Shown piece after piece: positions 8,167 through 16,346 of a DNA stretch of 64,000 nt; position 1 is the first letter of the stretch; every line of letters starts with the position of its first letter. Source of the DNA: Streptomyces sp. 6-11-2 (GTDB taxonomy: Bacteria; Actinomycetota; Actinomycetes; Streptomycetales; Streptomycetaceae). The DNA lies in NCBI RefSeq assembly GCF_006540305.1, contig NZ_BJOR01000001.1:1674001-1738000 (forward strand), given 5' to 3'. Under the pieces are notes generated by a model. It was not told the origin of the DNA. It was given only the letters and a program-made list of their open reading frames with translations, and made no database searches. Position numbers and translations under genes: made by a program.

Positions 8167-9075
8167 TCACACGGACATCGGGACCCAGTCGGGCAGCGCC
8201 TCCGTGCGCCGCACCCACTCGGCGGGCGGGGCCCCGGCCTTCCCCGAGGCGAGCACGCCACCCACGATGGCGCAGGTGGTGTCCACGTCTCCGCCGGCCC
8301 GGGCGGTCGTCCAGAACGCGTCCTCGAAGTCGGCCAGGCACCTGGCGGCGGACCACAGAGCGAAGGGCACCGTGTCGTGCGCCGTCGTGCGCCGTCCGCT
8401 GCCGAGGACCGCGGCGACGGTGGCCACGTCGCCGTAGTCGAGCATGTCGCGGGCACGCCGCAGACCGGCGCCGACGGCGCTCCTGGCCGGTACGAGGTCG
8501 ATGACACCGCCGAGCAGCGCCTCCGCGCTCGGCGGTCCGCCGGGTGCGGCGGCCAGCGCGGCGGCCGCGGCCACGGCCATGGCGCCCACGACGGCCTCAC
8601 GGTGCTGGTGGGTGGGGTAGGCGGAGATCTCGGCCTGGTGGGTGGCCTGCTCCGGGTCGTCCGCGTACCAGGCACCCAGGGGCGCCGTGCGCATCGCGGC
8701 GCCGCTCCCCCACGACCCGTGCCCCTTGAACAGCGCGGGCGCCAGCGTGCGCCAGTCGCCGCCCTCACTGATCCGCCGCAGCAGACCGGCCGTCCCCGCG
8801 CCATACCCGCGCTCCGGTGCGTGGCGCCGGGCGAAGGACTCGGCCAGGGCGTCCTGGTCGACGCGGTGATGGGCGGCCAGGACGGTGACGACGGAACAGG
8901 CCATCTCGGTGTCGTCCGTCCACTGCCACGGGCCGGACGGCAGCTCGCGACGCCTGAGCAGCGGGTAGTTCACCGGGGCGAAGAACTGCGAGCCCAGCGC
9001 GTCCCCCACCGCGAGCCCGCGCGTGCTGGCCAGGGCACGCTCCAGGCGCACGCCCGGAGAGGAGTCAGGGGTCAT
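8167..9075 (-). CDS. ADP-ribosylglycohydrolase family protein (DraG-like)
   Basis: A 302-residue protein of the DraG/ARH fold, which removes ADP-ribose from proteins or other acceptors using two Mg ions. Diagnostic motifs are GLAVGDALGSQF at about residue 20, WTDDTEMACSVV at about 51-62 (the TDDT metal ligands), and DVDTTCAIVGGVLASG at about 263-278 (the second D-x-D-T ligand set). The ATG at 9075 lies 3 bp after the stop of the histidine phosphatase gene, so the two are almost certainly translated from one transcript. The acceptor is not deducible. Confidence 0.93.
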   Translation of the reverse strand: MTPDSSPGVRLERALASTRGLAVGDALGSQFFAPVNYPLLRRRELPSGPWQWTDDTEMACSVVTVLAAHHRVDQDALAESFARRHAPERGYGAGTAGLLRRISEGGDWRTLAPALFKGHGSWGSGAAMRTAPLGAWYADDPEQATHQAEISAYPTHQHREAVVGAMAVAAAAALAAAPGGPPSAEALLGGVIDLVPARSAVGAGLRRARDMLDYGDVATVAAVLGSGRRTTAHDTVPFALWSAARCLADFEDAFWTTARAGGDVDTTCAIVGGVLASGKAGAPPAEWVRRTEALPDWVPMSV

Positions 9076-9078
9076 CGC

Positions 9079-9747
9079 TCAGCCGCTCCATCCAGTGGTC
9101 CCGTACGATTCCGGCTCACACCACTGCTCGAACGGACGGTCGAGCGTGTACTTGCCGTCGCCCCCGAGAACGAGCATCCGCATCTCGGCGTTCCCCGGGT
9201 TCGAAAGGCTCTCGAACTCGGCGACGGTCCAGTGGAACCAGCGCATGCAGAAGAGCCGCATGGCCAGGCCGTGGGTCACCAGGAGGACGTTGGGCGGGTG
9301 GTCGGGGTCCTCGAAACTACGGAAGAGGCTCTCCAGGAAGCCGCCGACCCGGTCGTAGACGTCGGCTCCGGACTCGCCCTGGGCGAAGCGGTAGAAGAAG
9401 TGCCCGTAGGCGTCCCGGTAGGTCTTCTGGAGGCGCACGTCGTCGCACTCCTGCCAGTTCCCCCAGTCCTGCTCGCGCAGCCGCGGCTCTTCGCGCACGC
9501 GTATGAGGTCGGGGTCCAGGTGGAAGGAGTGGAGGGTCTCGTGGGTGCGCCGGTAGGGGGAGACGTAGACGCTCACGCGTTCGCGCCCGAACAGGTCCCG
9601 CAGTTCCTTGCCGGTCTCCTCGGCCTGTCGTCGGCCCCGCTCGGTGAGTGCCAGCGCGTGGTCGGGTTCGCGCTCGTACACGGTGTCATCGACGTTGCCC
9701 GTTGACTCGCCGTGCCGGACAAGGATGATGCGCCGTGGTCGTGCCAT
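9079..9747 (-). CDS. Histidine phosphatase family protein
   Basis: A 222-residue phosphoglycerate-mutase-like phosphatase. The phosphohistidine motif RHGES is in IILVRHGESTGNVDDTVYER at residues 6-25, and the second catalytic His is in VLLVTHGLAMRL near residue 155. Conserved Arg and Glu residues occur in YRRTHETL and LREQDWGNWQ. ATG 9747 was chosen because MARPRRIILVRHG is the canonical family start; the longer open frame upstream lacks homology. It precedes the ADP-ribosylglycohydrolase gene by 3 bp in one operon. The substrate is unknown. Confidence 0.93.
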   Translation of the reverse strand: MARPRRIILVRHGESTGNVDDTVYEREPDHALALTERGRRQAEETGKELRDLFGRERVSVYVSPYRRTHETLHSFHLDPDLIRVREEPRLREQDWGNWQECDDVRLQKTYRDAYGHFFYRFAQGESGADVYDRVGGFLESLFRSFEDPDHPPNVLLVTHGLAMRLFCMRWFHWTVAEFESLSNPGNAEMRMLVLGGDGKYTLDRPFEQWCEPESYGTTGWSG

Positions 9748-9862
9748 GCCAGAACAGTAGATCGGGTCGGCGCCGATCGAGGACTCCAGCGGGCCTCGTA
9801 CGGCGCAGATCACACAAACCGTGCGGCCCGCGCCACACAAGCCCGTGGGCAACCGTCCGCCG

Positions 9863-10468
9863 TCAGACCGTCCAGGTGCTCTCGAGTTCCACGATGTCAC
9901 CCGTGAGCGAGGCCATGTCGGCCTCCGTCTGGGCGCGCAGCGCCAGGCGCTCCACACGCTCCGTGCGGTACTTGCCGTGCTCGGCGGAGGACTGCCACAT
10001 GGACAGCACGAGGAACTCGTTGCCGGGAGCCTCACCGAACAGGCCGCGCACCATGCCGGGCGAGCCGGCCATCGCCGGGTTCCAGACCTTCTCCTGCATC
10101 AGCGTGAAGTGCTCGGCGCGCTCCTCGTGGACCCGGCAGAGGGCGACCCGCAGCAGATCGGCGTCCGCGAAGCGGGGTTCGAAGCCCGTCTTCACGTCGA
10201 ACCGGTAGTCGAACAGCCGGACCTGGGCGTCCTTGAAGGTGCCGGCCTGCGCCGCCGCCAGCCGGTCGTGGGAGCGAGCCATGAAGGAGTCGTAGAAGGC
10301 ACGGCTCTCCCAGAAGGCGAAGATGTGCGCGACACCCGGCCGTCCCCGGCTCCACCCGCCCCCCTGTCCCCGAAACCCCGGCTCCCCCAGAAGCCCCGCC
10401 CACTTCCGCTGCCCCCGCTCGAAGCCCCGGCGGTCCACCACGGTGCAGCGAATCCACTTGACCAGCAC
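9863..10468 (-). CDS. YdbC/DUF4937-family protein (ABM-like fold)
   Basis: A 201-residue protein beginning VLVKWIRCTVVDRRGFERGQ at GTG 10468. The first half (CTVVDRRGFERGQRKWAGL; HIFAFWESRAFYDSFMARSH) matches the DUF4937 family. The second half (ALCRVHEERAEHFTLMQEKV; NEFLVLSMWQSSAEHGKY) looks like a second copy of the same dimeric alpha/beta-barrel fold found in antibiotic-biosynthesis-monooxygenase-like proteins. No cofactor motif is visible and no function is assigned. A longer frame to 10564 exists, but its extension is Arg-rich and unlike a protein N-terminus. Confidence 0.85.
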   Translation of the reverse strand: MLVKWIRCTVVDRRGFERGQRKWAGLLGEPGFRGQGGGWSRGRPGVAHIFAFWESRAFYDSFMARSHDRLAAAQAGTFKDAQVRLFDYRFDVKTGFEPRFADADLLRVALCRVHEERAEHFTLMQEKVWNPAMAGSPGMVRGLFGEAPGNEFLVLSMWQSSAEHGKYRTERVERLALRAQTEADMASLTGDIVELESTWTV

Positions 10469-10624
10469 CGCGCCATCGTAAGGCCCTGCGACGTGGCATC
10501 GGTCACTCCTGTGGGGACAGCGCCCGCGCAAGCGCCCCCGCGCGCGTGGCACGATGGACAACAAGCGCCCCTGAAATGGAAGTTGGGGCAGAGGGGCGCA
10601 CGGTGTCGGTCAAGGGGGAGTCAG

Positions 10625-11158
10625 ATGAGCGGACTCAGCAAGGGGATCGGCAAGGTCGAGGTCGCGGTCAAGTGGGATCCCAGTCCCGCGGGGCAGCCAC
10701 CCACTGATCTGGATCTGGTCACCGCGGTCTACAGGGCCGGCGACCCGCATGGCGATCCGGCCTATGTGGTGCATTTCGAGAGCCGTTCCCCCGACGGAAC
10801 CATCTATCTCAACCGGGACAGCAGGGACGGCCAGGGCTTCGGGTGGGACGAGGTCATGACCCTCGAACTCGACCGGCTCGACGACGGGTACGCGCGCGTG
10901 GTGGTCGGCGTCGTCATCCAGCAGCGTCCGGCGCACCGCACCTTCGCCGGCGTGCTCGGTCCCGGAATGCGCGTCCGCGAGGGATACACCGTCCTGGCGG
11001 AGGACGACTTCGGCGGTGTGCTCGGCGCGACGGCGGCCACGGTCGCGGAGTTCGCGCGGAACGGGGCGGGCAACTGGGAGTTCCGCCCCGGCGTCCTCGG
11101 CTTCGAGGACGATCCGGAGACCTTCACCCGCGTCATGGGCCGGGCGCGCCCGTCGTAG
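10625..11158 (+). CDS. TerD family protein
   Basis: A 177-residue calcium-binding TerD-fold protein. The family motif sits at about residues 22-90: TDLDLVTAVYRAGDPHGDPA, HFESRSPDGTIYLNRDSRDG and GWDEVMTLELDRLD, with the Asp-rich turns that bind Ca2+. A strong ribosome site (AAGGGGGAG at 10612-10620) precedes ATG 10625. Such proteins belong to the tellurite or chemical-stress systems widespread in Streptomyces, where many copies are scattered. It stands alone here, without TerC or other ter genes, and converges on nrdJ. Confidence 0.93.
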   Translation: MSGLSKGIGKVEVAVKWDPSPAGQPPTDLDLVTAVYRAGDPHGDPAYVVHFESRSPDGTIYLNRDSRDGQGFGWDEVMTLELDRLDDGYARVVVGVVIQQRPAHRTFAGVLGPGMRVREGYTVLAEDDFGGVLGATAATVAEFARNGAGNWEFRPGVLGFEDDPETFTRVMGRARPS

Positions 11159-11168
11159 CCGAAACGCG

Positions 11169-11200
11169 TAAGGGGCGCGGCCCATGGCCGACGCCCCTTA
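11169..11200. terminator. Bidirectional terminator between the TerD gene and nrdJ
   Basis: TAAGGGGCG (11169-11177) pairs perfectly with CGCCCCTTA (11192-11200). The loop contains a second short stem, CGGCC/GGCCG. The flanking A and T residues of the stem give it a U-tract-like edge in both directions, fitting the convergent genes. Confidence 0.85.
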
Positions 11201-11221
11201 CTTCACGGCGTTACCGTCAGG

Positions 11222-14116
11222 TCAGCTGCAACCGCTGGTCGAGCCGCAGCCCTCGCAGATGTAGCAGGAGCCGGCCCGCTGCATCTTCGTACCGCAGGAG
11301 AAGCACAGCGGGGCGTCGGCCTGGATGCCCAGCTGCATCTCCACCAGCTCGGCGCTGGTGTGCGCCTGCTTGGGGGCGGGCTTGGCCGCCTCGACCTCGG
11401 CCTTCGGCGTGGCGACCGCCTTCAGGTCGGTCTGCCGGGGCGCCGACTGGGCCAGGCCCTCGACGTCGAGCTCGTCGTCGGTCGGCTCGTAGGAGCCGGT
11501 CTCGAGGTGGCGCTGACGCTCCTCGGCGGAGTGGATACCGAGCGCGGAGCGCGTCTCGAAGGGCAGGAAGTCCAGCGCCAGGCGGCGGAAGATGTAGTCG
11601 ACGATCGACTGCGCCATCCGCACGTCCGGGTCGTCGGTCATACCGGCCGGCTCGAAGCGCATGTTGGTGAACTTCGAGACGTACGTCTCCAGCGGCACGC
11701 CGTACTGAAGGCCCACCGACACGGCGATCGAGAAGGCGTCCATCATTCCCGCGAGCGTCGAGCCCTGCTTGGACATCTTCAGGAAGACCTCGCCAAGACC
11801 GTCGTCCGGGTACGAATTGGCGGTCATGTAGCCCTCGGCACCGCCGACCGTGAAGGAGGTGGTGATGCCGGGCCGGCCCTTGGGCAGGCGCTTGCGGACC
11901 GGGCGGTACTCGACGACCTTCTCGACCGCGCTGCGGATCGTGCCCTCGGCCTTCTCGGTGATCTCGGCCTTCTCGTCCTCCTTCTTCTTGGCGGAGAGCG
12001 GCTGGCCGACCTTGCAGTTGTCGCGGTAGATGGCGAGCGCCTTGACGCCCAGCTTCCACGCCTCGAAGTAGATCTCCTGGACCTCCTCGACGGTCGCCGA
12101 CTCCGGCATGTTGACCGTCTTGGAGATGGCGCCGGAGATCCACGGCTGGATCGCGGCCATCATGCGGACGTGGCCCATCGGGGAGATGGCGCGCTCGCCC
12201 ATGGCGCAGTCGAACACCTCGTAGTGCTCGTGCTTGAGGCCGGGGGCGTCGATCACGTTGCCGTGCTCGGCGATGTGGGCGACGACCGCCTCGATCTGCT
12301 CCTCCTGGTAGCCCAGGCGGCGCAGGGCCTGCGGGACGGTGCCGTTGACGATCTGCATCGAGCCGCCGCCGACCAGCTTCTTGAACTTGACCAGCGCGAG
12401 GTCGGGCTCGACACCCGTGGTGTCGCAGGACATGGCCAGGCCGATGGTGCCGGTGGGCGCCAGGACGGACGCCTGGGAGTTGCGGAAGCCGTTCTTCTCG
12501 CCGAGCCGCAGCACGTCCTGCCAGGCCTCCGTGGCGGCGGCCCAGACCGGCGTGTCCAGGTCGTCCATGCGGACGGCCGTGGTGTTGGCGTCGGCGTGCT
12601 GCTGCATCACCCGCAGGTGCGGCTGGGCGTTGCGGGCGTAGCCGTCGTACGGGCCGACGACCGCGGCGAGCTCGGCTGAGCGCTTGTAGGCGGTACCGGT
12701 CATCAGGGAGGTGATGGCACCGGCGAGGGCACGGCCGCCGTCGGAGTCGTAGGCGTGGCCCGTCGCCATCAGCAGCGCGCCGAGGTTGGCGTAGCCGATG
12801 CCGAGCTGGCGGTACGCGCGCGTGTTCTCGCCGATCTTCTGGGTCGGGAAGTCCGCGAAGCAGATGGAGATGTCCATCGCCGTGATGACCAGCTCGACGA
12901 CCTGGGCGAAGCGCTCGACCTGGAAGGACTGGTTGCCCTTGCCGTCGTCCTTGAGGAACTTCATCAGGTTCAGCGAGGCGAGGTTGCAGGACGTGTTGTC
13001 CAGGTGCATGTACTCGCTGCAGGGGTTCGAGCCGTTGATGCGGCCGGACTCCGGGCAGGTGTGCCAGTGGTTGATCGTGTCGTCGTACTGGATCCCCGGG
13101 TCGGCACAGGCCCAGGCGGCCTCGGCCATCTTCCGGAACAGGTCCTTGGCGTCGACCTGCTCGATGACCTCGCCGGTCATCCGCGCGCGCAGACCGAACG
13201 TGCCGTCCTGCTCGACCGCCTTCATGAACGTGTCGTTCACGCGGACCGAGTTGTTGGCGTTCTGGTACTGGACGGAGGTGATGTCCTCGCCGCCGAGGTC
13301 CATGTCGAAGCCCGCGTCGCGCAGGGCGCGGATCTTCTCCTCCTCCTTGACCTTGGTCTGGATGAAGTCCTCGATGTCGGGGTGGTCGACGTCGAGGATG
13401 ACCATCTTGGCCGCGCGGCGGGTGGCACCGCCGGACTTGATGGTGCCCGCGGAGGCGTCGGCACCGCGCATGAAGGAGACGGGCCCGGAGGCGTTTCCGC
13501 CGGAGGAGAGCAGCTCCTTGGAGGAACGGATGCGGGAGAGGTTCAGGCCGGCGCCGGAGCCGCCCTTGAAGATCATGCCCTCTTCCTTGTACCAGTCGAG
13601 GATCGACTCCATGGAGTCGTCGACGGACAGGATGAAGCAGGCGGAGACCTGCTGGGGCTGCTTGGTCCCGACGTTGAACCAGACGGGGCTGTTGAAGCTG
13701 AAGATCTGGTGCAGGAGGGCGTAGGCCAGCTCGTGCTCGAAGATCTCGGCGTCGGCGGGCGAGGCGAAGTACTTGTAGTCCTCGCCGGCCTTCCGGTACG
13801 TCTTCACGATGCGGTCGATCAGCTGCCTGAGGCTGGTCTCGCGCTGCGGGGTGCCGACGGCACCGCGGAAGTACTTGCTGGTGACGATGTTGACCGCGTT
13901 CACCGACCAGAAGTCGGGGAACTCGACGCCACGCTGCTCGAAGTTGACCGAGCCGTCGCGCCAGTTGGTCATGACGACGTCACGGCGCTCCCAGGCCACC
14001 TCGTCGTACGGGTGCACGTCGGGGGTGGTGTGGATGCGCTCGATACGCAGCCCCTTGCTGGCCTTGGTGCCCTTGGCTCGGGAACCTCGTGCCGGACCGC
14101 TCGCCGTCTCTGTCAT
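11222..14116 (-). CDS. nrdJ: Vitamin B12-dependent ribonucleotide reductase (class II)
   Basis: A 964-residue enzyme that reduces ribonucleotides to deoxyribonucleotides using adenosylcobalamin, without needing oxygen. Family features include SFNSPVWFNVGTKQPQQVSA, the active-site Cys region CFILSVDDSM, NPCSEYMHLDNTSCNLASLN with the catalytic Cys-x-Glu, and the Cys-rich tail CFSCGTKMQ...CYICEGCGSTSGC that relays electrons and may bind zinc. ATG 14116 is preceded by GGGAGG about 6 nt upstream; the longer frame to 14230 is not credible. It lies 160 bp downstream of nrdR and is probably cotranscribed with it. The transcript should be repressed by NrdR at the two boxes upstream of nrdR. Confidence 0.98.
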   Translation of the reverse strand: MTETASGPARGSRAKGTKASKGLRIERIHTTPDVHPYDEVAWERRDVVMTNWRDGSVNFEQRGVEFPDFWSVNAVNIVTSKYFRGAVGTPQRETSLRQLIDRIVKTYRKAGEDYKYFASPADAEIFEHELAYALLHQIFSFNSPVWFNVGTKQPQQVSACFILSVDDSMESILDWYKEEGMIFKGGSGAGLNLSRIRSSKELLSSGGNASGPVSFMRGADASAGTIKSGGATRRAAKMVILDVDHPDIEDFIQTKVKEEEKIRALRDAGFDMDLGGEDITSVQYQNANNSVRVNDTFMKAVEQDGTFGLRARMTGEVIEQVDAKDLFRKMAEAAWACADPGIQYDDTINHWHTCPESGRINGSNPCSEYMHLDNTSCNLASLNLMKFLKDDGKGNQSFQVERFAQVVELVITAMDISICFADFPTQKIGENTRAYRQLGIGYANLGALLMATGHAYDSDGGRALAGAITSLMTGTAYKRSAELAAVVGPYDGYARNAQPHLRVMQQHADANTTAVRMDDLDTPVWAAATEAWQDVLRLGEKNGFRNSQASVLAPTGTIGLAMSCDTTGVEPDLALVKFKKLVGGGSMQIVNGTVPQALRRLGYQEEQIEAVVAHIAEHGNVIDAPGLKHEHYEVFDCAMGERAISPMGHVRMMAAIQPWISGAISKTVNMPESATVEEVQEIYFEAWKLGVKALAIYRDNCKVGQPLSAKKKEDEKAEITEKAEGTIRSAVEKVVEYRPVRKRLPKGRPGITTSFTVGGAEGYMTANSYPDDGLGEVFLKMSKQGSTLAGMMDAFSIAVSVGLQYGVPLETYVSKFTNMRFEPAGMTDDPDVRMAQSIVDYIFRRLALDFLPFETRSALGIHSAEERQRHLETGSYEPTDDELDVEGLAQSAPRQTDLKAVATPKAEVEAAKPAPKQAHTSAELVEMQLGIQADAPLCFSCGTKMQRAGSCYICEGCGSTSGCS

Positions 14117-14276
14117 GCCGCCTCCCTGTACGGGCGTAAACGCCCTGAAGTGCCCCTGTGTTCCGGAGCACGGTGTTCTGTCTGGTGTCGCGGGCAACCC
14201 TCGCTGCCACCCGCGACAGGTCTTCCTCACCGCCGCTGAGCCGGGTCAGGACGCACCGTCCGGACCGGCCCGCTGC

Positions 14277-14831
14277 TCAGTCGGCGGTGCCTGCGGGCAG
14301 GGGGACCTCAGCCGGCCCGCCGCGCCCGCGGCCGTCTTCCTGGCACCCCTCACAAGCGCCGTCGCCGTTCTGCGCGGCGGGGTGTCCCGTTCCTTCCCTG
14401 AGTTCCGCGATGGCGGACTCGAAGTCCTCGAGCGAGTCGAACGCCCGGTAGACCGACGCGAACCGCAGGTAGGCGACGAGGTCGAGCTCCTTCAGGGGGC
14501 CGAGTATGGCGAGCCCCACGTCATGAGCGGCCACCTCGGCGCTCCCACTGGCGCGCACCGCCTCCTCGACCCGCTGGCCCAACTGGGCGAGCGCGTCCTC
14601 GGTGACGGGCCGCCCCTGGCATGCCTTGCGCACACCGTTGATGACCTTGATCCGGCTGAAGGCCTCGGTGACTCCGGACCGCTTGACCACCATGAGCGAG
14701 CACGTCTCCACTGTCGTGAACCGACGGGAGCAGTCAGGGCACTGGCGGCGCCTGCGGATGGACGTGCCGTCGTCCGTCGTACGACTGTCGACCACGCGGC
14801 TGTCGGGGTGCCTGCAGAAGGGGCAGTGCAT
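14277..14831 (-). CDS. nrdR: Transcriptional repressor NrdR
   Basis: A 184-residue repressor of ribonucleotide reductase genes. The N-terminal zinc ribbon is [17 protein letters not shown]...[15 protein letters not shown] (four Cys as two CxxC pairs). It is followed by an ATP-cone ([38 protein letters not shown]) that senses ATP/dATP. The C-terminal ~35 residues are a Gly/Glu-rich tail longer than the usual ~150-residue family length. ATG 14831 gives the invariant MHCPFC start, with GAGGAGG upstream. It is divergent from lexA and upstream of nrdJ. Confidence 0.98.
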   Translation of the reverse strand: MHCPFCRHPDSRVVDSRTTDDGTSIRRRRQCPDCSRRFTTVETCSLMVVKRSGVTEAFSRIKVINGVRKACQGRPVTEDALAQLGQRVEEAVRASGSAEVAAHDVGLAILGPLKELDLVAYLRFASVYRAFDSLEDFESAIAELREGTGHPAAQNGDGACEGCQEDGRGRGGPAEVPLPAGTAD

Positions 14832-14937
14832 GGACTCCAACCCTCCTCACAGCAGGCTCAATGGCCTCACCAGACCCATGGGCCCCGCGAAGCAGCCACC
14901 AGCATAGGCGATGAACGGCGACTCGAAGACCGGGGGG

Positions 14938-14984
14938 AACACAATCTGTGGGCCGCTGTAGCTATCCAACCACTACATGTGGGG
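14938..14984 (-). promoter_or_regulatory. Tandem NrdR boxes upstream of nrdRJ
   Basis: On the plus strand, two 16-bp imperfect palindromes of the NrdR-box type (ACAC-x-A-x6-G-T-G-T style) occur: AACACAATCTGTGGGC at 14938-14953 and ACCACTACATGTGGGG at 14969-14984. Their centres are 31 bp apart, about three helical turns, which is the arrangement known for NrdR repression. They begin about 105 bp upstream of nrdR, so they should overlap the promoter and give autoregulated repression of nrdR-nrdJ. Confidence 0.85.
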
Positions 14985-15320
14985 ATTGACTCCATACAGG
15001 CAGGCGAGGCGCGCGTGTCGCACGGATACGGCGGCGCGCCGTGCGCCGGAGCCGCCGCGGGCAACACGTCGGTGGCGCCCGCGCCCGCCGGGGAGCTTAC
15101 GGAGATACCGTGAGCGCCGCACGGAGGACGCGTGGGACTCCCGGGCAGACGGGAGGCGGCGCCCGGCCGGCGGGACCCCGGATGGCAGACTGGGGCGGCA
15201 ACCCACGAGGTCGCCATCCCGGCGGTGAAGAGTACAACAATGAGCCCTTTTGCCAGCCGGACACCGCGTTGCCCATACACCCAGAAACGCGATCAAGTCC
15301 GGCTGACGGCGTTTTTTCAC

Positions 15321-15336
15321 TCGAACGTGTGTTTGG
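15321..15336 (+). promoter_or_regulatory. LexA (SOS) box upstream of lexA
   Basis: TCGAACGTGTGTTTGG matches the actinobacterial SOS box TCGAAC-N4-GTTYGA with one terminal change. It lies 60 bp upstream of the lexA GTG, fitting autorepression by LexA. Confidence 0.88.
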
Positions 15337-15395
15337 CGCAACCTTTCGAAAGCAACTACCGTTGTGCCGGAGGGAGACCATCGAGAGGGGCCGAC

Positions 15396-16175
15396 GTGAC
15401 CACCACCGCAGACAGTGCCACCATCACTGCCCAGGACCGCTCCCAGGGCCGACTCGAGCCGGTGCATGCGATGAACGAAGCCACGAATCCCGAGGGGCAC
15501 AAGCGCTCCCTGCCGGGCCGACCTCCGGGCATCCGGGCCGACAGCTCGGGCCTCACCGACCGTCAGCGCCGGGTGATCGAGGTCATCAGGGACTCCGTGC
15601 AGCGGCGCGGCTACCCGCCGTCCATGCGAGAGATCGGGCAGGCGGTCGGCCTCTCCAGCACTTCCTCGGTCGCACACCAGCTGATGGCCCTCGAGCGCAA
15701 GGGTTTCCTGCGGCGTGATCCGCACCGTCCGCGCGCGTACGAGGTCCGCGGTTCGGACCAGGCCACCGCGTTGCAGCCGACGGACACGGTGGGCAAGCCG
15801 GCCGCCTCCTACGTCCCTCTGGTCGGCCGGATCGCGGCCGGTGGTCCCATCCTCGCCGAGGAGTCGGTCGAGGACGTCTTCCCCCTCCCCCGCCAGCTGG
15901 TGGGTGACGGAGAGCTGTTCGTCCTCAAGGTCGTCGGTGACTCGATGATCGAGGCCGCGATCTGCGACGGCGACTGGGTCACCGTCCGCCGCCAGCAGGT
16001 CGCCGAGAACGGCGACATCGTGGCCGCGATGATCGACGGCGAGGCCACCGTCAAGCGCTTCAAGCGCGAGGACGGGCACGTCTGGCTCCTCCCGCACAAC
16101 GCGGCGTACGAGCCGATCCCGGGCGACGACGCGACCATCCTCGGCAAGGTGGTGGCGGTGCTGCGGCGCGTGTGA
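15396..16175 (+). CDS. lexA: SOS-response repressor LexA
   Basis: A 259-residue repressor that binds SOS boxes and self-cleaves when RecA filaments form. The winged-helix domain ([40 protein letters not shown]) is at about 54-115. The cleavage site is the Ala-Gly in [10 protein letters not shown] near 150. The catalytic Ser is in [10 protein letters not shown] and the catalytic Lys in [10 protein letters not shown]. The ~50-residue N-terminal extension is typical of Streptomyces LexA. GTG 15396 follows GAGAGGGG at 7 nt. An SOS box lies upstream, and recA with its own box lies elsewhere in the window. Confidence 0.98.
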   Translation: MTTTADSATITAQDRSQGRLEPVHAMNEATNPEGHKRSLPGRPPGIRADSSGLTDRQRRVIEVIRDSVQRRGYPPSMREIGQAVGLSSTSSVAHQLMALERKGFLRRDPHRPRAYEVRGSDQATALQPTDTVGKPAASYVPLVGRIAAGGPILAEESVEDVFPLPRQLVGDGELFVLKVVGDSMIEAAICDGDWVTVRRQQVAENGDIVAAMIDGEATVKRFKREDGHVWLLPHNAAYEPIPGDDATILGKVVAVLRRV

Positions 16176-16298
16176 GAACCGCGCCGGGCGGGCTCGCCCA
16201 CCTGCCCCCTGATCGGGCCCCGGGACCCCTGCGCCGGTTCCGGGGCTCCGTGCTGCGCGTCGCCCCCGTTCTGAACGGCCCTGGTCAACGCGCTTTCG

Positions 16299-16346
16299 GA
16301 TCGCGGGGGTAGCCTGACCGGCGCCGGTCAGGCTACCCCCGCGATC
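16299..16346. terminator. 48-bp perfect palindrome terminator between lexA and the DinG-type helicase
   Basis: GATCGCGGGGGTAGCCTGAC...(24 nt, 16299-16322) is followed at once by its exact reverse complement (16323-16346). It is a loop-less perfect inverted repeat. The right arm runs into the stop codon of the helicase gene at 16345-16347. Lying between converging genes, it is most simply a bidirectional intrinsic terminator. Confidence 0.9.

Larger units (their letters stand above)
14832..15395. other. 564-bp divergent nrdR/lexA control region
   Basis: The nrdR-proximal 155 bp hold the two NrdR boxes and the lexA-proximal 75 bp hold the SOS box. Between about 14985 and 15320 I see no operator, hairpin or credible gene. 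Several open frames run through it in both strands, but none has a ribosome site. No adenosylcobalamin riboswitch is visible ahead of nrdR. Confidence 0.6.

Noticed and set aside
10469..10564. N-terminal extension of the DUF4937 protein
   Set aside because: The added sequence is Arg/Gly-rich and lacks a ribosome site; GTG 10468 matches the family start.
12755..14239. 494-codon plus-strand open frame opposite nrdJ
   Set aside because: It is the GC-bias shadow of nrdJ. Composition is Val/Leu/Asp/Gly-repetitive, there is no family motif, and nrdJ is unmistakable.
14832..15320. Adenosylcobalamin riboswitch ahead of nrdRJ
   Set aside because: A B12 riboswitch would be expected for some ribonucleotide reductase operons, but the B12-box core (GCCACTG-like) is not present; NrdR boxes explain the control.
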